Assembly: GCA_025666215.1 (NCBI GenBank) | Contig: CP102593.1 | Location: forward strand, 4,229,001-4,293,000 | DNA: 64,000 bases | Direction of reading: 5' to 3' | From: Xanthomonas campestris pv. phormiicola | GTDB lineage: Bacteria; Pseudomonadota; Gammaproteobacteria; Xanthomonadales; Xanthomonadaceae | Shown: positions 26,587-38,539 of the stretch, in pieces | Numbering within the stretch: position 1 is the stretch's first letter | How the letters are laid out: each line of letters starts with the position of its first letter | The notes under the pieces: model-generated | What the model was told of the DNA's origin: nothing | What the model saw: the letters and a program-made list of their open reading frames with translations, nothing else | Database searches by the model: none | Program-made: the position numbers and the translations under genes

Positions 26587-28143
26587 GCGGCGCCTCCTCT
26601 CCCTGCGCCAGCAGCGCGCTCACGATCTTGTTCATGGAGCTGCCGCGCGAACCCTTGACCAGGACGGTCGCCGGGACTCGGGACTCGGGACTCAGTGAAG
26701 CCGGGACTCGGGACTCGGGACTCGGGACTCGTAAAGGCGCGACGCCATCTGCTGCCGCGCCGGTGTTCTCATGCTTTTGCATTGGTTCCTGCTCTTGATC
26801 CTGCTCTTCCCGGGTCCCGAGTCCCGAGTCCCGAGTCCCGACCGCGGCCGCGGCCGCGCGGAGGTCCGCGCGCAACGCGGCGATCAGCGCCGCATGGCTG
26901 TCGAACACGCGGCCGTTCTCGCCGAACGCCTGCGCGGCGATCGCACTGAGCGGGCCCAGCGCATACAGCCGGGTCAGGCCGGCGTCGCGGGCGCGACGGC
27001 CGCCGCTGGCGTGCAGCGCCTGCGCGCCGTCGCCGAGTTCGCGCATGTCGCCCAGCACCAGCCAGCGCTCGCCGCCGGCCGCGGCCAGCGCGTCGATCGC
27101 CGCGGCCAGCGAACCGGGGTTGGCGTTGTAGCTGTCGTCGATCAGCACCGCGCCGCCGGGCAGCGTGTGCGCGATCTGCCGGCCCGGCACCGGCTGCACC
27201 TGCGCCAGGCCGGCGGCGATCAGCGCCGGGGTCACGCCCAGCGCCAGCGCCAGCGCGGCGGCGGCCAGTGCGTTCATCAGGCTGTGCCGGCCCGGCAACG
27301 GCAGCGTCGCGTCGACCTCGCCGTGCGGGGTGACCAGCACGAACTGCGAGCGGTCCGGACGCAGGCGCAACTGCGTGGCGGTGACCTCGGCGCTGGCCTG
27401 CAGGCCGAAGCGCAGCACGCGCGGGGCCGGCGCCGGCAGGCGCTGTTCGAACCACAGCCCGAACGCGTCGTCGGCATTGATCACCGCGGTGCCATCGGCG
27501 GTCAGCGCGGCGTAGATGGCGCCCTTGGTCTGCGCCACGCCGAGCAGGCTGCCCATGCGCTCCAGGTGCGCTGCGGCGATATTGTTCACCAGCGCCGCGT
27601 GCGGGGCGACGATGTCGGTCAGGTAGGCGATGTCGCCCGGCTTGCCCGCGCCCATCTCGTAGATCGCGTAGTCGGCCGCGTCCGGCGCTTCGATCACCGC
27701 CAGCGGCAGGCCGATCTCGTTGTTGCGGTTGCCGGGGTTGGCGTAGACGCTGCCGCCGTTCACCCGACAGGCATGCTGCAGGATCGCCAGCAGCAGCGCC
27801 TTGACGCTGGTCTTGCCGTTGCTGCCGGTGATCGCGGCCACCCGCGTGGCGCGGCCGCGCTGCATGCCGGCGGCGATCCGCGCCAGCGCCAGCTGGGTGT
27901 CGGCGACCAGGATCTGCGGCAGCTCGATCTGCGGCTGCAGCAGCTCCACCAGCAGCGCGCTGGCGCCGCGCGCGGCGGCATCGGCGGCGAAGTCGTGGCC
28001 GTCGAAGCGCTCGCCGCGCAACGCCACGTACAGGCTGCCCGGCGCCAGCGTGCGGGTGTCGTGGGCGATCGCATCGATCGCCACGTCGTCGCCATGCAGC
28101 TCGGCGCCGGCCCAGTGCGCGATCATCGACAGCGGCAGGCGCT

Positions 28144-28147
<4 letters not shown>
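26576..28147 (-). CDS. murF: MurF ligase carrying a 58-residue repeat-derived insertion
   Basis: A 523-residue ligase joining D-Ala-D-Ala to the UDP-MurNAc-tripeptide. It has the ATP loop [34 protein letters not shown], and [10 protein letters not shown] with GDMRELG. Typical MurF is about 450-460 residues. The excess is mostly one insertion just before the conserved end [16 protein letters not shown]. The inserted stretch begins [19 protein letters not shown] and closes SPESRVPA, and is encoded by the heptamer element at 26671-26840. The frame and the true C-terminus are preserved. The start overlaps the murE stop by four bases. Confidence 0.96.
26671..26840. repeat. GGGACTC heptamer inverted-repeat element inside murF
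   Basis: The left arm (26671-26731) has two blocks of GGGACTC units split by AGTGAAG. The right arm is 26811-26840 (GAGTCCC units). The core carries ATGCTTTTGCATTGG and CCTGCTCTTGATCCTGCTCTT. It is in-frame in MurF, internal to the conserved protein. Confidence 0.9.
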
Positions 28148-29648
<1,501 letters not shown>

Positions 29649-29652
<4 letters not shown>

Positions 29653-31514
29653 TGGCGGGTCTCCTGCAACGGCACCGGCTGCGCGGCCGGCGGCGGCGTG
29701 ACGGCACGGGCGATGGGCAGCGCCGCTTCCACTTCGGCGGCGGCATCGGGCACCACGGCCGGATCCGGCTCCACCGGTGCCGGCGGCGGCGCATGGCCGC
29801 TCTTGCCGGCGGCCTGCGCCGCCAGCCATGCCTGGATGTCGTCCGGCGGCACGTCCATCAGCCGCAGCGCACCTTCCATCACGTTGTGGAACACCGGCGC
29901 CGAAACCAGGCCGCCGTAGTACTTGGCGCCCTGCGGATCGTTGATCACGATGACCGTGGCGAAGCGCGGATTGGTCGCCGGCACCAGGCCGGCGAACAGC
30001 GCGTTGTAGTGGCCGCGGATATAGCCGCCGGGACCGTTCAGGCGCGCGGTGCCGGTCTTGCCGGCGACGTGGTAGCCGAGGATCGCCGCGCCCTTGGCGC
30101 CGCCCTGGGTCACCACGGTTTCCATCATCGACACCACTTCCTTGGCGATCGCCGGGCTCAGCACTTCCTTGGTGTCCTCGTGCTGGCCCTTGACGAAGGT
30201 CGGCGTGACCAGCTTGCCGCCGTTGCCCAGCGCGCAGTACGCGCGCGCGATCTGCAGCGGCGTCACCGACAGGCCGTAGCCGTAGGACATGGTGGTCTTG
30301 GACGACCCGCTCCAGCGTGCCGGCGAGGGCAGCACGCCGGCCGATTCGCCGGGGAAGCCGCTGTGCGGGGCGCTGCCGTAGCCGTAGCTGTGGATCTGGT
30401 CGTAGAAGGTCTGGTCCGGCAGCTTGGCCGCGATCTTGGCCGCGCCGATGTTGGAGCTGCGGGTGATCACGCCGGTCACGGTCAGCACGCCGTTGTTGCG
30501 CGGCACGTCCTTGATGGTGAAGCGGCCGATCGCCATGTAGCCCGGGTTGGTGTCGATCAGCGTGTCCTTGGTCACCACCCCGGCCTTGAGCGCGGTGGAG
30601 ATGGTCAACGGCTTCATCGTCGAACCCGGCTCGACCAGGTCGGTGACCGCGCGGTTGCGGCGCGCATCGGAATTGACCCCGGTGACCGAGTTCGGGTTGT
30701 AGGTCGGCAGGTTGACCATGGCCATGATCTCGCCAGTGGCCACGTCCATCACCACGATCGAACCGCCGGCGGCGTTGTTTTCCACCAGCGCGTTGCGCAG
30801 TTCCTTGTAGGCCAGGAACTGGATGCGGCGATCGATGCTGAGGGTCAGGTCCTTGCCCGGCTCGGCCGGCTTGACCAGATCGATGCTCTCCACGATCGCG
30901 CCCTTGCGGTCGCGGATCACGCGCTTGGAGCCGGGCTTGCCGCGCAGCCATTCGTCGAACGCCAGCTCCAGCCCTTCCTGGCCGCGGTCGTCGATGTTGG
31001 TGAAGCCGAGCACGTGCGCCATCGCTTCGCCCTGCGGGTAGAAGCGGCGGAACTCGCGCTGCGAGAACACGCCCGGGATGCCCAGCGCGACCACCGCGTG
31101 TGCTTTGTCCGGATTGATCCGGCGCTTGAGGTACATGAACTCCTTGTCCGCCTTCTGCGACAGCTTGGCGGTCAGCTCGTCGCTGGGCAGCTCCAGCGCC
31201 TGCGCCAGCTGCGGGATGCGGTCGGGATTGCGCAGCAGCTCCTGCGGATTGACCCAGATCGACTCCACCGGCGTGGACACCGCCAGCGGCTCGCCGTTGC
31301 GGTCGGTGATCATGCCGCGCGAGGTCGCGATCGGCAGCTCGCGCAGGTAGCGCGCCTCGCCCTGGCGCTGGTAGAAGTCGCTGTTGATGATCTGCACGTA
31401 GGCGGCGCGGCCGATCAGGGTGACCGAGCACAGGCTCAGCGCCGCCCCCACCAGCACCAGCCGGCCACGGAGATTGAAGTTGCTGCGCGGGCGGTTGCGG
31501 CCGGTCTTGCTCAT
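29649..31514 (-). CDS. ftsI: Septal transpeptidase FtsI (PBP3)
   Basis: A 621-residue class B penicillin-binding protein cross-linking septal murein. It has an N-terminal TM anchor (about 17-37), the pedestal domain [18 protein letters not shown], active-site serine in [10 protein letters not shown], the second motif [11 protein letters not shown] and the third motif [11 protein letters not shown]. The C-terminus extends about 40 Pro/Ala-rich residues beyond E. coli PBP3. The start overlaps the ftsL stop by four bases. Confidence 0.97.
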
Positions 31515-31774
31515 GGCCGCACCACCACGATGTCGCCGGTTTCCGGAAACTTCATGCCCAGCCGCTCGCGCGCGACCTGATCGACGCGATTGCTTTCGGC
31601 CCAGGTCGCCTGCTCCAGCTGCAGCCGGCCGAACTCGATGTTCAGCTCGTCGCGGTTGTGCTCCAGCCGCGACAGCTCGACGAACAGCTGGCGATGGCGA
31701 TGGCGCATGTACACCACGCCGATCGCCGAGGCGATGGTGCAGGCGAGCAGGACGATGAGCAGGAGCCGGCTCAT
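31511..31774 (-). CDS. ftsL: Cell division protein FtsL
   Basis: An 87-residue bitopic protein: TM helix at about 3-22 ([20 protein letters not shown]), then a periplasmic leucine-zipper-like coiled coil ([18 protein letters not shown] ... RLQLEQATW), ending [15 protein letters not shown]. It forms the FtsQBL complex. It overlaps rsmH and ftsI by four bases each. Confidence 0.95.
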   Translation of the reverse strand: MSRLLLIVLLACTIASAIGVVYMRHRHRQLFVELSRLEHNRDELNIEFGRLQLEQATWAESNRVDQVARERLGMKFPETGDIVVVRP

Positions 31775-32901
31775 GGCGCGCTCCTGTGGAGCGCTTCATG
31801 TGCCGGCGGGAATGGAGAATGGGGAATGGGGAATGGGGAAGAGCCGGTGGCCTGCGCCCGGAAACCGTCCGCGCCGGGAAGCGAGCTCTTGCTTTCGCCT
31901 TTACCGATTCCCGATTCCCGATTCCCGATTCCCAGCTTCTCGGCCACCCGCAGCACCGCGCTGCGCGCGCGCGGATTGAGCGCCAGCTCGGCGCCGTCGG
32001 CCTTGATCGCGCCGCCGTGCAGGTGCAGCGTCGGCACGAACGGCTGCGCCTCGGGCAGGCGGCGGTTGCTCGGCGGGGCCTTGGCGTGGCGGTTCATGAA
32101 CTGCTTGACGATGCGATCTTCCAGCGAGTGGAAGCTGATCACCGCCAGGCGCCCGCCCGGCTTGAGCCTGGCCAGCGCCGCGTCCAGCCCGGCTTCGAGG
32201 TCGGCCAGTTCGCGGTTGATGTGGATGCGGATCGCCTGGAAGCTGCGCGTGGCCGGATGGGTCTTGCTGTCGCCGCGCGGCATCACGCTGGCGATCAGCT
32301 CGGCCAGCTGCGCGGTGCGGGTCAGCGGCTGCTCGGCGCGACGCGCCACGATCGCGCGGGCGATGCGCCGGCTCTGGCGTTCGTCGCCATAGGTCCACAG
32401 CACGTCGGCGATGTCGCGCTCGCTGGCGTGCGCCAGCCACTGCGCGGCACTGTCGCCGGCGTCCGGGTCCATGCGCATGTCCAGCGGGCCGTCCTTGCCA
32501 AACGAGAAACCGCGCGCGGCCACGTCCAGCTGCGGCGAGGACACGCCCAGGTCGAACAGCACCCCGTCCAGATCGGCGGCGGCGTCCCACTGGCCCAGTT
32601 CGGCGAAGCTGCCGCGGCGGATGCGCACCCGCGCGTCGCCACCGAACGCATGTTCGGCTTCGGCGATCGCCTCGGGATCCTTGTCCATCACCAGCAGCCG
32701 GCCTCCTGGGCCGAGTTTGTGCAGCACCCCGCGCGCGTGTCCGCCACGCCCGAACGTGCCATCCAGATAGATTCCGTCTTCGATCACCTGCAGCCCGTCC
32801 ATGACCTGCGCGAACAACACCGGCACATGCGCCGCCGGCGGTTGCGACACCGGAAGGTGACCGGCCTGCGCCTGTCCGCGCATCCGGACACCCCGGCTCA
32901 C
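31771..32901 (-). CDS. rsmH: 16S rRNA m4C1402 methyltransferase with repeat-derived tail
   Basis: A 376-residue SAM-dependent methyltransferase for 16S C1402. It shows [29 protein letters not shown] (SAM loop), [10 protein letters not shown], and [16 protein letters not shown]. The usual end is near [10 protein letters not shown]. It is followed by about 50 residues from a heptamer element ([15 protein letters not shown] ... [12 protein letters not shown]) before the stop that overlaps ftsL. GTG 32901 overlaps the mraZ stop and is taken as start; ATG 32883 is equally possible. Confidence 0.95.
   Translation of the reverse strand: MSRGVRMRGQAQAGHLPVSQPPAAHVPVLFAQVMDGLQVIEDGIYLDGTFGRGGHARGVLHKLGPGGRLLVMDKDPEAIAEAEHAFGGDARVRIRRGSFAELGQWDAAADLDGVLFDLGVSSPQLDVAARGFSFGKDGPLDMRMDPDAGDSAAQWLAHASERDIADVLWTYGDERQSRRIARAIVARRAEQPLTRTAQLAELIASVMPRGDSKTHPATRSFQAIRIHINRELADLEAGLDAALARLKPGGRLAVISFHSLEDRIVKQFMNRHAKAPPSNRRLPEAQPFVPTLHLHGGAIKADGAELALNPRARSAVLRVAEKLGIGNRESGIGKGESKSSLPGADGFRAQATGSSPFPIPHSPFPPAHEALHRSAP
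31808..31935. repeat. GGGAATG heptamer inverted-repeat element inside rsmH 3' end
   Basis: The left arm (31808-31840) has GGGAATG units. The right arm (31905-31935) has CGATTCC/GATTCCC units, inverted. The core is about 65 bases with GAGCTCTTGCTTTCGCC. It is translated in RsmH. Confidence 0.85.
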
Positions 32902-33344
32902 AACTTCAGATCGAGCAATCCATCGCCCAGATCCTCGTCAGACAATGTCTGCTGGATCAGTGCGCGATGAGCCTGCTCGCTCCATAGTTCGAACTTGTCG
33001 CCCATGCCCAACAGCACGGCGCGCTTTTCGATGCCCACCGCAGCGCGGTGGCTCGGCGGGATGGTGATGCGGCTGTTGGCGTCCAGCTCCAGCGCGGCCG
33101 AGGAACCGACCAGCTTCTGCTGCAGGACCCGTACCACGCGCTGGGTGTTGGGCTTGGCCATGACGTCGTCACGGACCCGCTCCCACTCCTTTTCCGCGTA
33201 CAGCCACAGGCATCCGGCCTCGAACGGGTTGTAGGTCAGCACCAGCCGATTGCCGCTCGCACGCGCGACGAGGTCGCGGTACGCGGTGGGAACCGCCATA
33301 CGCCCCTTGTCGTCCACTGTGATTGCGGTCTCGCCCTGAAACAC
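32898..33344 (-). CDS. mraZ: Transcriptional regulator MraZ
   Basis: A 148-residue protein of two AbrB-like SpoVT domains ([19 protein letters not shown] and the second at about 80, [16 protein letters not shown]). MraZ binds repeats upstream of its own gene and represses the division cluster. It is the first gene of the dcw operon here. Length is normal (E. coli 152). Confidence 0.97.
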   Translation of the reverse strand: MFQGETAITVDDKGRMAVPTAYRDLVARASGNRLVLTYNPFEAGCLWLYAEKEWERVRDDVMAKPNTQRVVRVLQQKLVGSSAALELDANSRITIPPSHRAAVGIEKRAVLLGMGDKFELWSEQAHRALIQQTLSDEDLGDGLLDLKL

Positions 33345-33672
33345 GACGCCTACACCTTTCCAAATCCGCCTGGGCGGTCATTGAACCACGAAAAACCACA
33401 AAAAACCCGGTTTCCCCTCGAGTGCCCACCTTAGCAGCGCCCGAAAGGTTGTCAACACCTTTGCGAGCGATAAATCGCTAGCCACATCAATGGCTTGCGC
33501 CATTCTTTAGAGACTTGTTCAAAGCTTATCCACAAGTTGCTGTTTCGTCTCATATTTTGAGATTGAGCGGAAATTCAGCCCTGTGCACAAGGCGTTAAGA
33601 CGGCGGCCAGTTGCCGCCTCCGCCGCCGGACCGCTCGCATGCCACTGCGCAAAACCGCACAATTCGCGGCCT
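33345..33672. other. Divergent intergenic region mraZ / NRDE gene
   Basis: 328 bases between the divergent mraZ and NRDE genes. The mraZ side holds the promoter described separately. The middle (33460-33600) is markedly AT-richer than the surroundings and likely carries the rightward promoter. No gene is seen. Confidence 0.5.
33385..33455 (-). promoter_or_regulatory. dcw promoter with possible MraZ boxes
   Basis: On the minus strand a consensus -35 TTGACA (33455-33450) is followed after 16 bases by TAAGGT (33433-33428). Just downstream GGTGGGC, AGGGG and CGGGT place three GGG cores at nine to ten base steps, the arrangement of MraZ binding repeats though degenerate. It lies about 85 bases before the mraZ start. 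Confidence 0.6.
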
Positions 33673-34461
33673 ATGTGCCTGGTCGCCCTCGCCCTCCGAT
33701 CGCACCCGCGCTGGCGCCTGCTGCTGGTCGGCAACCGCGACGAATTCCACGCCCGCCCGACCGCGCCGCTGCAGCGCTGGGCGGCCCCGGCGCAGCGCGT
33801 GCTGGCCGGGCGCGACCTGCGTTCCGGCGGCAGCTGGGTGGGCCTGGACGATGCCGGCCGCTGCAGCGTGGTCACCAACGTGCGCGACCCGCTGGCCTCG
33901 ATGTCCGGCGCCTCGCGCGGCGCCCTGGTCGCCGACTACCTGGCCGGCGCCGCGCCGGCGGGCGCCTTCGCCGACGCACTGGCGCTTCGCGCCGACGCCT
34001 ACCCGCCGTTCAACCTGCTGCTGGCCGACGCCGACGGCGCGCAATACCTGGGCAACCACCCGCCTGCCCGGCAGCGCCTGGCGCCCGGCATCCACGGCAT
34101 GTCCAATGGCGCGCTGGACGCGCCATGGCCGAAGACGGTGCGCCTGTGCGAGGTCCTGGCGGGCTGGGTCGCCTCCGGCGACGAGGACCTGTCCCCGCTA
34201 TGGCGGGCGCTGGCCGACGAAACCATCGCCGCCGACGCGCAGCTGCCCGACACCGGCGTGGGCCTGGACCTGGAGCGGCGCCTGTCGCCGGCCTTCATCC
34301 GCGGCCACGACTACGGCACCCGCGCCAGCACCATCGTCGCGGTGGACGGCGAGGGACGCGGCTGGATCCACGAGCGCCGCTTCGGCGCCGCTGGGGTGTT
34401 CCTGGGGGAGACGCGGCTGGAGGGGCGCGGGACTCGGGACCGGGGACTCGGGACCCGGTAA
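33673..34461 (+). CDS. NRDE (TANGO2-like) family protein
   Basis: A 262-residue protein starting MCLVALALRSHPRWRLLLVGNRDEF. The NRDE motif and the second-position cysteine are the family marks. Further conserved stretches are GRDLRSGGSWVGLDDAGR and THHVSNG-like HGMSNGALDAPWPK. The family is found from bacteria to man (TANGO2), and its biochemical role is not settled. The last residues (GRGTRDRGLGTR) are encoded by a heptamer repeat arm and are not part of the normal family. Confidence 0.88.
   Translation: MCLVALALRSHPRWRLLLVGNRDEFHARPTAPLQRWAAPAQRVLAGRDLRSGGSWVGLDDAGRCSVVTNVRDPLASMSGASRGALVADYLAGAAPAGAFADALALRADAYPPFNLLLADADGAQYLGNHPPARQRLAPGIHGMSNGALDAPWPKTVRLCEVLAGWVASGDEDLSPLWRALADETIAADAQLPDTGVGLDLERRLSPAFIRGHDYGTRASTIVAVDGEGRGWIHERRFGAAGVFLGETRLEGRGTRDRGLGTR
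34428..34458. repeat. Single GGGACTC heptamer arm at the NRDE gene end
   Basis: GGGACTC/GGGACCG units run from 34428 to 34458, ending at the NRDE gene stop region. No inverted second arm was found before rnpB, so this is a half element. Confidence 0.75.
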
Positions 34462-34528
34462 AGCAAGTGCTTTTCCGGACATCCGATGCCGCGCGGCGCA
34501 GTGGCGCCGCACATGCGACAATACCTAC

Positions 34529-34897
34529 GGCGGAGTCGGCCAGACAGTCGCGTCATCGCGGTGCATTTCGATGCAACGTGGTGCCGAGGAAAGTCCGGGC
34601 TCCATAGGGCAAGGTGCCAGGTAACGCCTGGGCGGCGCGAGCCGACGGATCAGTGCAACAGAAAGATACCGCCTAAGTCTGCGCAAGCAGACCGGTAAGG
34701 GTGAAATGGTGCGGTAAGAGCGCACCGCGAGTCCGGTAACGGACCGGTACGGCAAACCCCACCTGGAGCAAGACCAAATAGGGACCTCATGGCGCTGCCC
34801 GCGTCGGGTCCGGGTAGGTTGCTCGAGCGCCGCGGTGACGCGGCGCCTAGAAGAATGACTGTCCACGACAGAACCCGGCTTATCGGCCGGCTCCGCC
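34529..34897 (+). ncRNA. rnpB: RNase P RNA, bacterial class A
   Basis: The catalytic RNA that matures tRNA 5' ends. The P1 helix pairs GGCGGAGTCGGCC (34529-34541) with GGCCGGCTCCGCC (34885-34897). Universal core elements are present: GAGGAAAGTCCGGGCTCC (34585-34602), ACAGAAAGATACCGCC, and near the 3' end AGAATGACTGTCCACGACA followed by GAACCCGGCTTA. Length of about 369 fits the type A RNA. Ends are set by P1 pairing and may be a few bases off. Confidence 0.97.
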
Positions 34898-34956
34898 ACT
34901 TTACTACTCCTGTACCTGATGCATCACGCTGCAGGCCCAACCGGGGGCTTCGCCTG

Positions 34957-35331
34957 CTAAGGCTGGCTCTCAAGCGCCAACCGCTCTCTCCGCTTACCCT
35001 CTATAAGCTGGATGATGGACGCTCGATGCTTCTCGCTGTGGGCCAGGAAAGCTGACCTGGGAAGCAACAGGCGAACAGGCGTAGGCAGAAGCTCGAAGGC
35101 TTTTTCCGCCACGAGCGAAAATGATTCGTCGTCGGCGATGCGCTCATGCGCAATGGTCAACATACCGTCGACTAGTAGGCGTTCGATTTGCGGCCAGTGC
35201 TTTTCCACGTACTCGGTAGCAACACTTGCGCCGCCTGCAACCGAACTCAGTGCAGCGCCCTTCACTGAGACGACCTTTTCGCTTAGAGACTCGGACAAGA
35301 GCTTCGCTTTTCCAGCGACAAGTCCAAACAT
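34957..35331 (-). CDS. Hypothetical protein beside rnpB
   Basis: A 124-residue protein of unknown function, starting MFGLVAGKAKLLSES. It is probably helical, with a segment VRLLLPRSAFLAHSEKHRASIIQLIEGKRR at the C-terminus (about residues 85-117). GGAG precedes the ATG by ten bases. Base composition is clearly less GC-rich than the neighbours, which suggests acquired DNA. It runs opposite to rnpB and ends about 60 bases after it. I recognise no family. Confidence 0.6.
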   Translation of the reverse strand: MFGLVAGKAKLLSESLSEKVVSVKGAALSSVAGGASVATEYVEKHWPQIERLLVDGMLTIAHERIADDESFSLVAEKAFELLPTPVRLLLPRSAFLAHSEKHRASIIQLIEGKRRERLALESQP

Positions 35332-35546
35332 AGCTTCAATGCTCCATGGATGCTCGATAGGCCCTTATCGACATTGCGCAAGCATTCTTTAAATCCAACC
35401 AGTTAACCCGGTAGACAACAACGCATTTTGTATTCGGACAGCCAAGGAGATCATGACTTGCAGGTCGCCGACAGGTCGTACCTATGGGTTTTGATCATGG
35501 ATCTGGCCTGCATAAAGAACCTTGACGCGAGCACTACTACCGCAGC

Positions 35547-36371
35547 TCACCCCCCATACAACGCCTTGCGCGGCGCGCCGGTGATCTCCGCGGCCAGCTT
35601 GGCGGCGGTGGACGGCGGCAGGTGCGCGCTGAGCGTGGCATAGACGCGGCGGCCCTCGGCCAGCTGCGCGTCGGCATCGTCGCCGGCGCCCTGCACGATC
35701 AGCACGAACTCGCCCTTGCGCTGGTTGTCGTCGGCTTCCACCTGCGCCTGCAGCGCGGCCAGGCTGCCGTCGAGCACGGTCTCGAACAGCTTGGTCAGCT
35801 CGCGCGCCAGCACCGCCGGGCGCGCGTCGCCGAACGCGGCGCGGCAGTCGGCCAGGGATTCGACGATGCGGTGCGCCGATTCGTAGAACACCAGGGTGCG
35901 CGGCTCGCCGGCCAGGCGCGCCAGGCGCTCGCGGCGGCCGGAGGCCTTGGCCGGCAGGAAGCCCTCGAAGCTGAAACGGTCGCTGGGCAGGCCGGCCACG
36001 CTGAGCGCGGCGATCGCCGCGCAGGCGCCGGGCACCGGGCTGACCCGCACCCCGGCCTCGCGCGCCGCGCGCACCAGCCGGTAGCCGGGGTCGCTGACCA
36101 GCGGGGTGCCGGCGTCGCTGACCAGGGCCAGCGACTCGCCGCCGAGCAGGCGCGCGACGATGCGCTGCGCCAGCGCGTCCTCGTTGTGCTCGTGCAGCGC
36201 CACCAGCGGCCTGTCGATGCCGAAATGCGCCAGCAGCTGGCCGCTGCGGCGGGTGTCCTCGGCGCAGATCGCGGCGACCGCGCGCAGCACCTCCTGCGCG
36301 CGCGGCGTCAGGTCGGCGAGATTGCCGATCGGCGTGGCGACGACATGCAGGGTTCCGGGCTGGGCGCTCAT
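35547..36371 (-). CDS. rsmI: 16S rRNA 2'-O-methyltransferase RsmI
   Basis: A 274-residue tetrapyrrole-methylase-fold enzyme that 2'-O-methylates C1402 of 16S rRNA, the same nucleotide that RsmH N4-methylates. It shows LHVVATPIGNLADLTPRA, CAEDTRRSGQLL, VSDAGTPLVSDPGYRLV and SFEGFLPAK. Length is normal (E. coli 286). It is divergent from the lpoA-like gene with an 81-base spacer, a common arrangement. Confidence 0.96.
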   Translation of the reverse strand: MSAQPGTLHVVATPIGNLADLTPRAQEVLRAVAAICAEDTRRSGQLLAHFGIDRPLVALHEHNEDALAQRIVARLLGGESLALVSDAGTPLVSDPGYRLVRAAREAGVRVSPVPGACAAIAALSVAGLPSDRFSFEGFLPAKASGRRERLARLAGEPRTLVFYESAHRIVESLADCRAAFGDARPAVLARELTKLFETVLDGSLAALQAQVEADDNQRKGEFVLIVQGAGDDADAQLAEGRRVYATLSAHLPPSTAAKLAAEITGAPRKALYGG

Positions 36372-36452
36372 CTACGGCTTTCCATGGTCAAGGGTAGAAT
36401 CGTAGCGGTTTTCCCCGGCGCGCCCCGGCGTGCCCTGCCGAATGGACCAGAA

Positions 36453-38180
36453 ATGAACAAGCGATTCGCAAGGATTTCCGCCCTGTCGCTGCTGGCGCTG
36501 CTGTTCGCCGGCTGCGCCACCACCAGCGTGACGCAGAGCGCGTCCTCGCCGGCCCAATCCGCCGCGCTGGCGCTGCTCGACCAGGGCAAGCCGCGGGAAG
36601 CGGCGCAGCAGCTCGAGGCGCAGGCCGCCACGGCCACCGGCAGCGAACGCAACCAGTTGCTGGCCGATGCCGCCTTCGCCTGGTACGAGGGCGGCGACGT
36701 CGCCCGCGCGCGCAGCCTGGCCGCGCAGGTGCAGCCGCGCCAGCTGTCGGGCCTGAGCAAGGTGCGGCTGGCCCTGGTCAACGCCGAGCTGGCCCTGGTC
36801 GACCGCCAGCCGGCGCAGGCGCTGCAGGCGCTGGGCAGCGATCCGCAGGCGGTGCCGCAGAACCTGCGCGCGCGCTGGCACCTGGCCCGCGCGCAGGCGC
36901 TGGAAGGCACCGGCGACGCCACCGCGGCGCTGGACGAACGCGCCCGCGCCGATATCGGCCTGACCGGCCAGGCGCGCAGCGACAACCAGCGCGCCATCGT
37001 GCGCCAGCTGGCCGCGTTGAACGACGCCACGCTGCAGGCGCGCGCCGCCGCGCTGCCGGCCGGCGATCCGCTGTACAACTTCGCCGGGCGCGCGCTGATC
37101 AGCCGCGGCCTGGCCTTGCCGCGGCCGTTCGACCGCGGCGAGCAATGGGGCTTCGACACCAGCAAGCGGCCGCCGGCCGAGCGCGACGGCTACCGCCCGC
37201 CGGCCAAGCTGGCGGTGCTGCTGCCGCTGAGCGGCACCCTGGCCACCGCGGCCGCGCCGGTCCGCGACGGCCTGCTCGCCGGTTACTACGGCGAGACCCG
37301 GCGCCGCCCGGAGATCGACTTCATCGACACCACCGGCACCCCCGCCGGCGCGCTGGCCGCCTACCAGAAGGCGATCGACGGCGGCGCCGACTTCGTGGTC
37401 GGCCCGCTCGGCCGTGACGAGGTCAGCGCGCTGTTCGCGCGCGACGCGCTGCCGGTGCCGCTGCTGGCGCTGAACCGCGGCACCGGCGCCCCGCCCGCCG
37501 GCAGCGCCGGCTTCTCGCTGGCGCCGGAAGACGACGGCATCGCCGCCGCCGAGTACCTGCTGGCGCACGAGCGCCGCAACGCGCTGGTGATCGGCAGCAA
37601 CGACGACAACGGCCGCCGCGCGGTGGCCGCGTTCCGCGAACGCTTCAGCGAGCGCGGCGGCAAGGTCGCCGCCAGCGTCAGCGTGGCCGAGGTGCCGGGC
37701 GATGTCGGCGCGCAGCTGCGCAACGCCGGCGCCGCCGACGCGGTGTTCCTGGCGGTGAAGGGCAGCACCGCGCGCGCGCTGGCGCCGCAGCTGGCGCTGG
37801 CCGGTTTCGCCGGCAAGAGCCGGGTGGCGACCTCGCAGCTGGTGCTGGGCACCGGCAAGCCGGAGGACGACCTGGTGCTGGACGGCATCGCCTACCCGAG
37901 CGAACTGTGGAACGTGCGCGGCGTCGGCGGCCTGCCGGCGGCGACTAGCGTGGCCGAGACCCTGCCGACCGCGCGCGGCCCGGCCGGGCGCCTGTTCGCG
38001 TTCGGCTACGACGCCTGGCAGATCAGCGCCTACCTGGAGAAGCTGGCCACCGGCGCCGAGGCCAACCTGCGCGGCGCCACCGGCGTGCTGCACCTGGACG
38101 GCTTCGGCAACATCCTGCGCACCCCGGCTTGGTCCACCTTCAGCGGCGGGCGCGCGACGCCGCTGCCCGATGGGCGTTGA
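36453..38180 (+). CDS. lpoA: LppC/LpoA-like penicillin-binding protein activator lipoprotein
   Basis: A 575-residue outer-membrane lipoprotein. The signal and lipobox ([14 protein letters not shown]) put the lipidated cysteine at about residue 21. A TPR-like N-terminal half (about 30-230) is followed by a periplasmic-binding-protein-like LppC domain ([24 protein letters not shown] onward). LpoA family members activate PBP1A. The start MNKRFARIS at 36453 is chosen because the signal peptide begins there. It forms an operon with yraN (11-base overlap). Confidence 0.88.
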   Translation: MNKRFARISALSLLALLFAGCATTSVTQSASSPAQSAALALLDQGKPREAAQQLEAQAATATGSERNQLLADAAFAWYEGGDVARARSLAAQVQPRQLSGLSKVRLALVNAELALVDRQPAQALQALGSDPQAVPQNLRARWHLARAQALEGTGDATAALDERARADIGLTGQARSDNQRAIVRQLAALNDATLQARAAALPAGDPLYNFAGRALISRGLALPRPFDRGEQWGFDTSKRPPAERDGYRPPAKLAVLLPLSGTLATAAAPVRDGLLAGYYGETRRRPEIDFIDTTGTPAGALAAYQKAIDGGADFVVGPLGRDEVSALFARDALPVPLLALNRGTGAPPAGSAGFSLAPEDDGIAAAEYLLAHERRNALVIGSNDDNGRRAVAAFRERFSERGGKVAASVSVAEVPGDVGAQLRNAGAADAVFLAVKGSTARALAPQLALAGFAGKSRVATSQLVLGTGKPEDDLVLDGIAYPSELWNVRGVGGLPAATSVAETLPTARGPAGRLFAFGYDAWQISAYLEKLATGAEANLRGATGVLHLDGFGNILRTPAWSTFSGGRATPLPDGR

Positions 38181-38538
38181 CCGCCAGCAACGCGGCAACG
38201 ACGTGGAAGCGGCGGCGCGCGCCGAACTGGAGCGCGCCGGCCTGCAGTTGATCGCCGCCAACGTGCGCTACCGCGGCGGCGAACTGGACCTGGTGATGCA
38301 GCAGGCGCAGTGCCTGGTGTTCGTCGAGGTGCGCTACCGGCGCACCGCCGCGTTCGGCGGCGGCGCCGCCTCGGTCGACCTGCGCAAGCGCCGCCGGCTG
38401 CTGCTGGCCGCGCAGTTGTTCCTGGCCGCGCATCCGCACTACGCGAACTGGCCATGCCGCTTCGACGTGGTCGAGGCCGAGGGCGAACCGCCGCGGCTGA
38501 CCTGGCTGCGCGACGCGTTTCGCGCCGACGACTGCTGA
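38170..38538 (+). CDS. yraN: YraN family (UPF0102) protein
   Basis: A 122-residue nuclease-fold protein. It has the conserved [31 protein letters not shown] and [10 protein letters not shown] with the D...E-x-R arrangement of Holliday-junction-resolvase-like folds, then [14 protein letters not shown]. Biochemical function is not known. It overlaps the lpoA-like gene and is one base from the next gene. Confidence 0.93.
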   Translation: MGVDRQQRGNDVEAAARAELERAGLQLIAANVRYRGGELDLVMQQAQCLVFVEVRYRRTAAFGGGAASVDLRKRRRLLLAAQLFLAAHPHYANWPCRFDVVEAEGEPPRLTWLRDAFRADDC

Positions 38539-38539
38539 C

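Noticed and set aside
26671..26840. Heptamer arms as transcription terminators or attenuators
   Set aside because: They can fold, but they lie inside translated murF, have no T-tract, and occur with the same form in spacers and genes; a repeat-element origin explains them better.
34486..34900. Several short open frames inside the rnpB region
   Set aside because: They overlap conserved RNase P RNA core elements and have no coding character.
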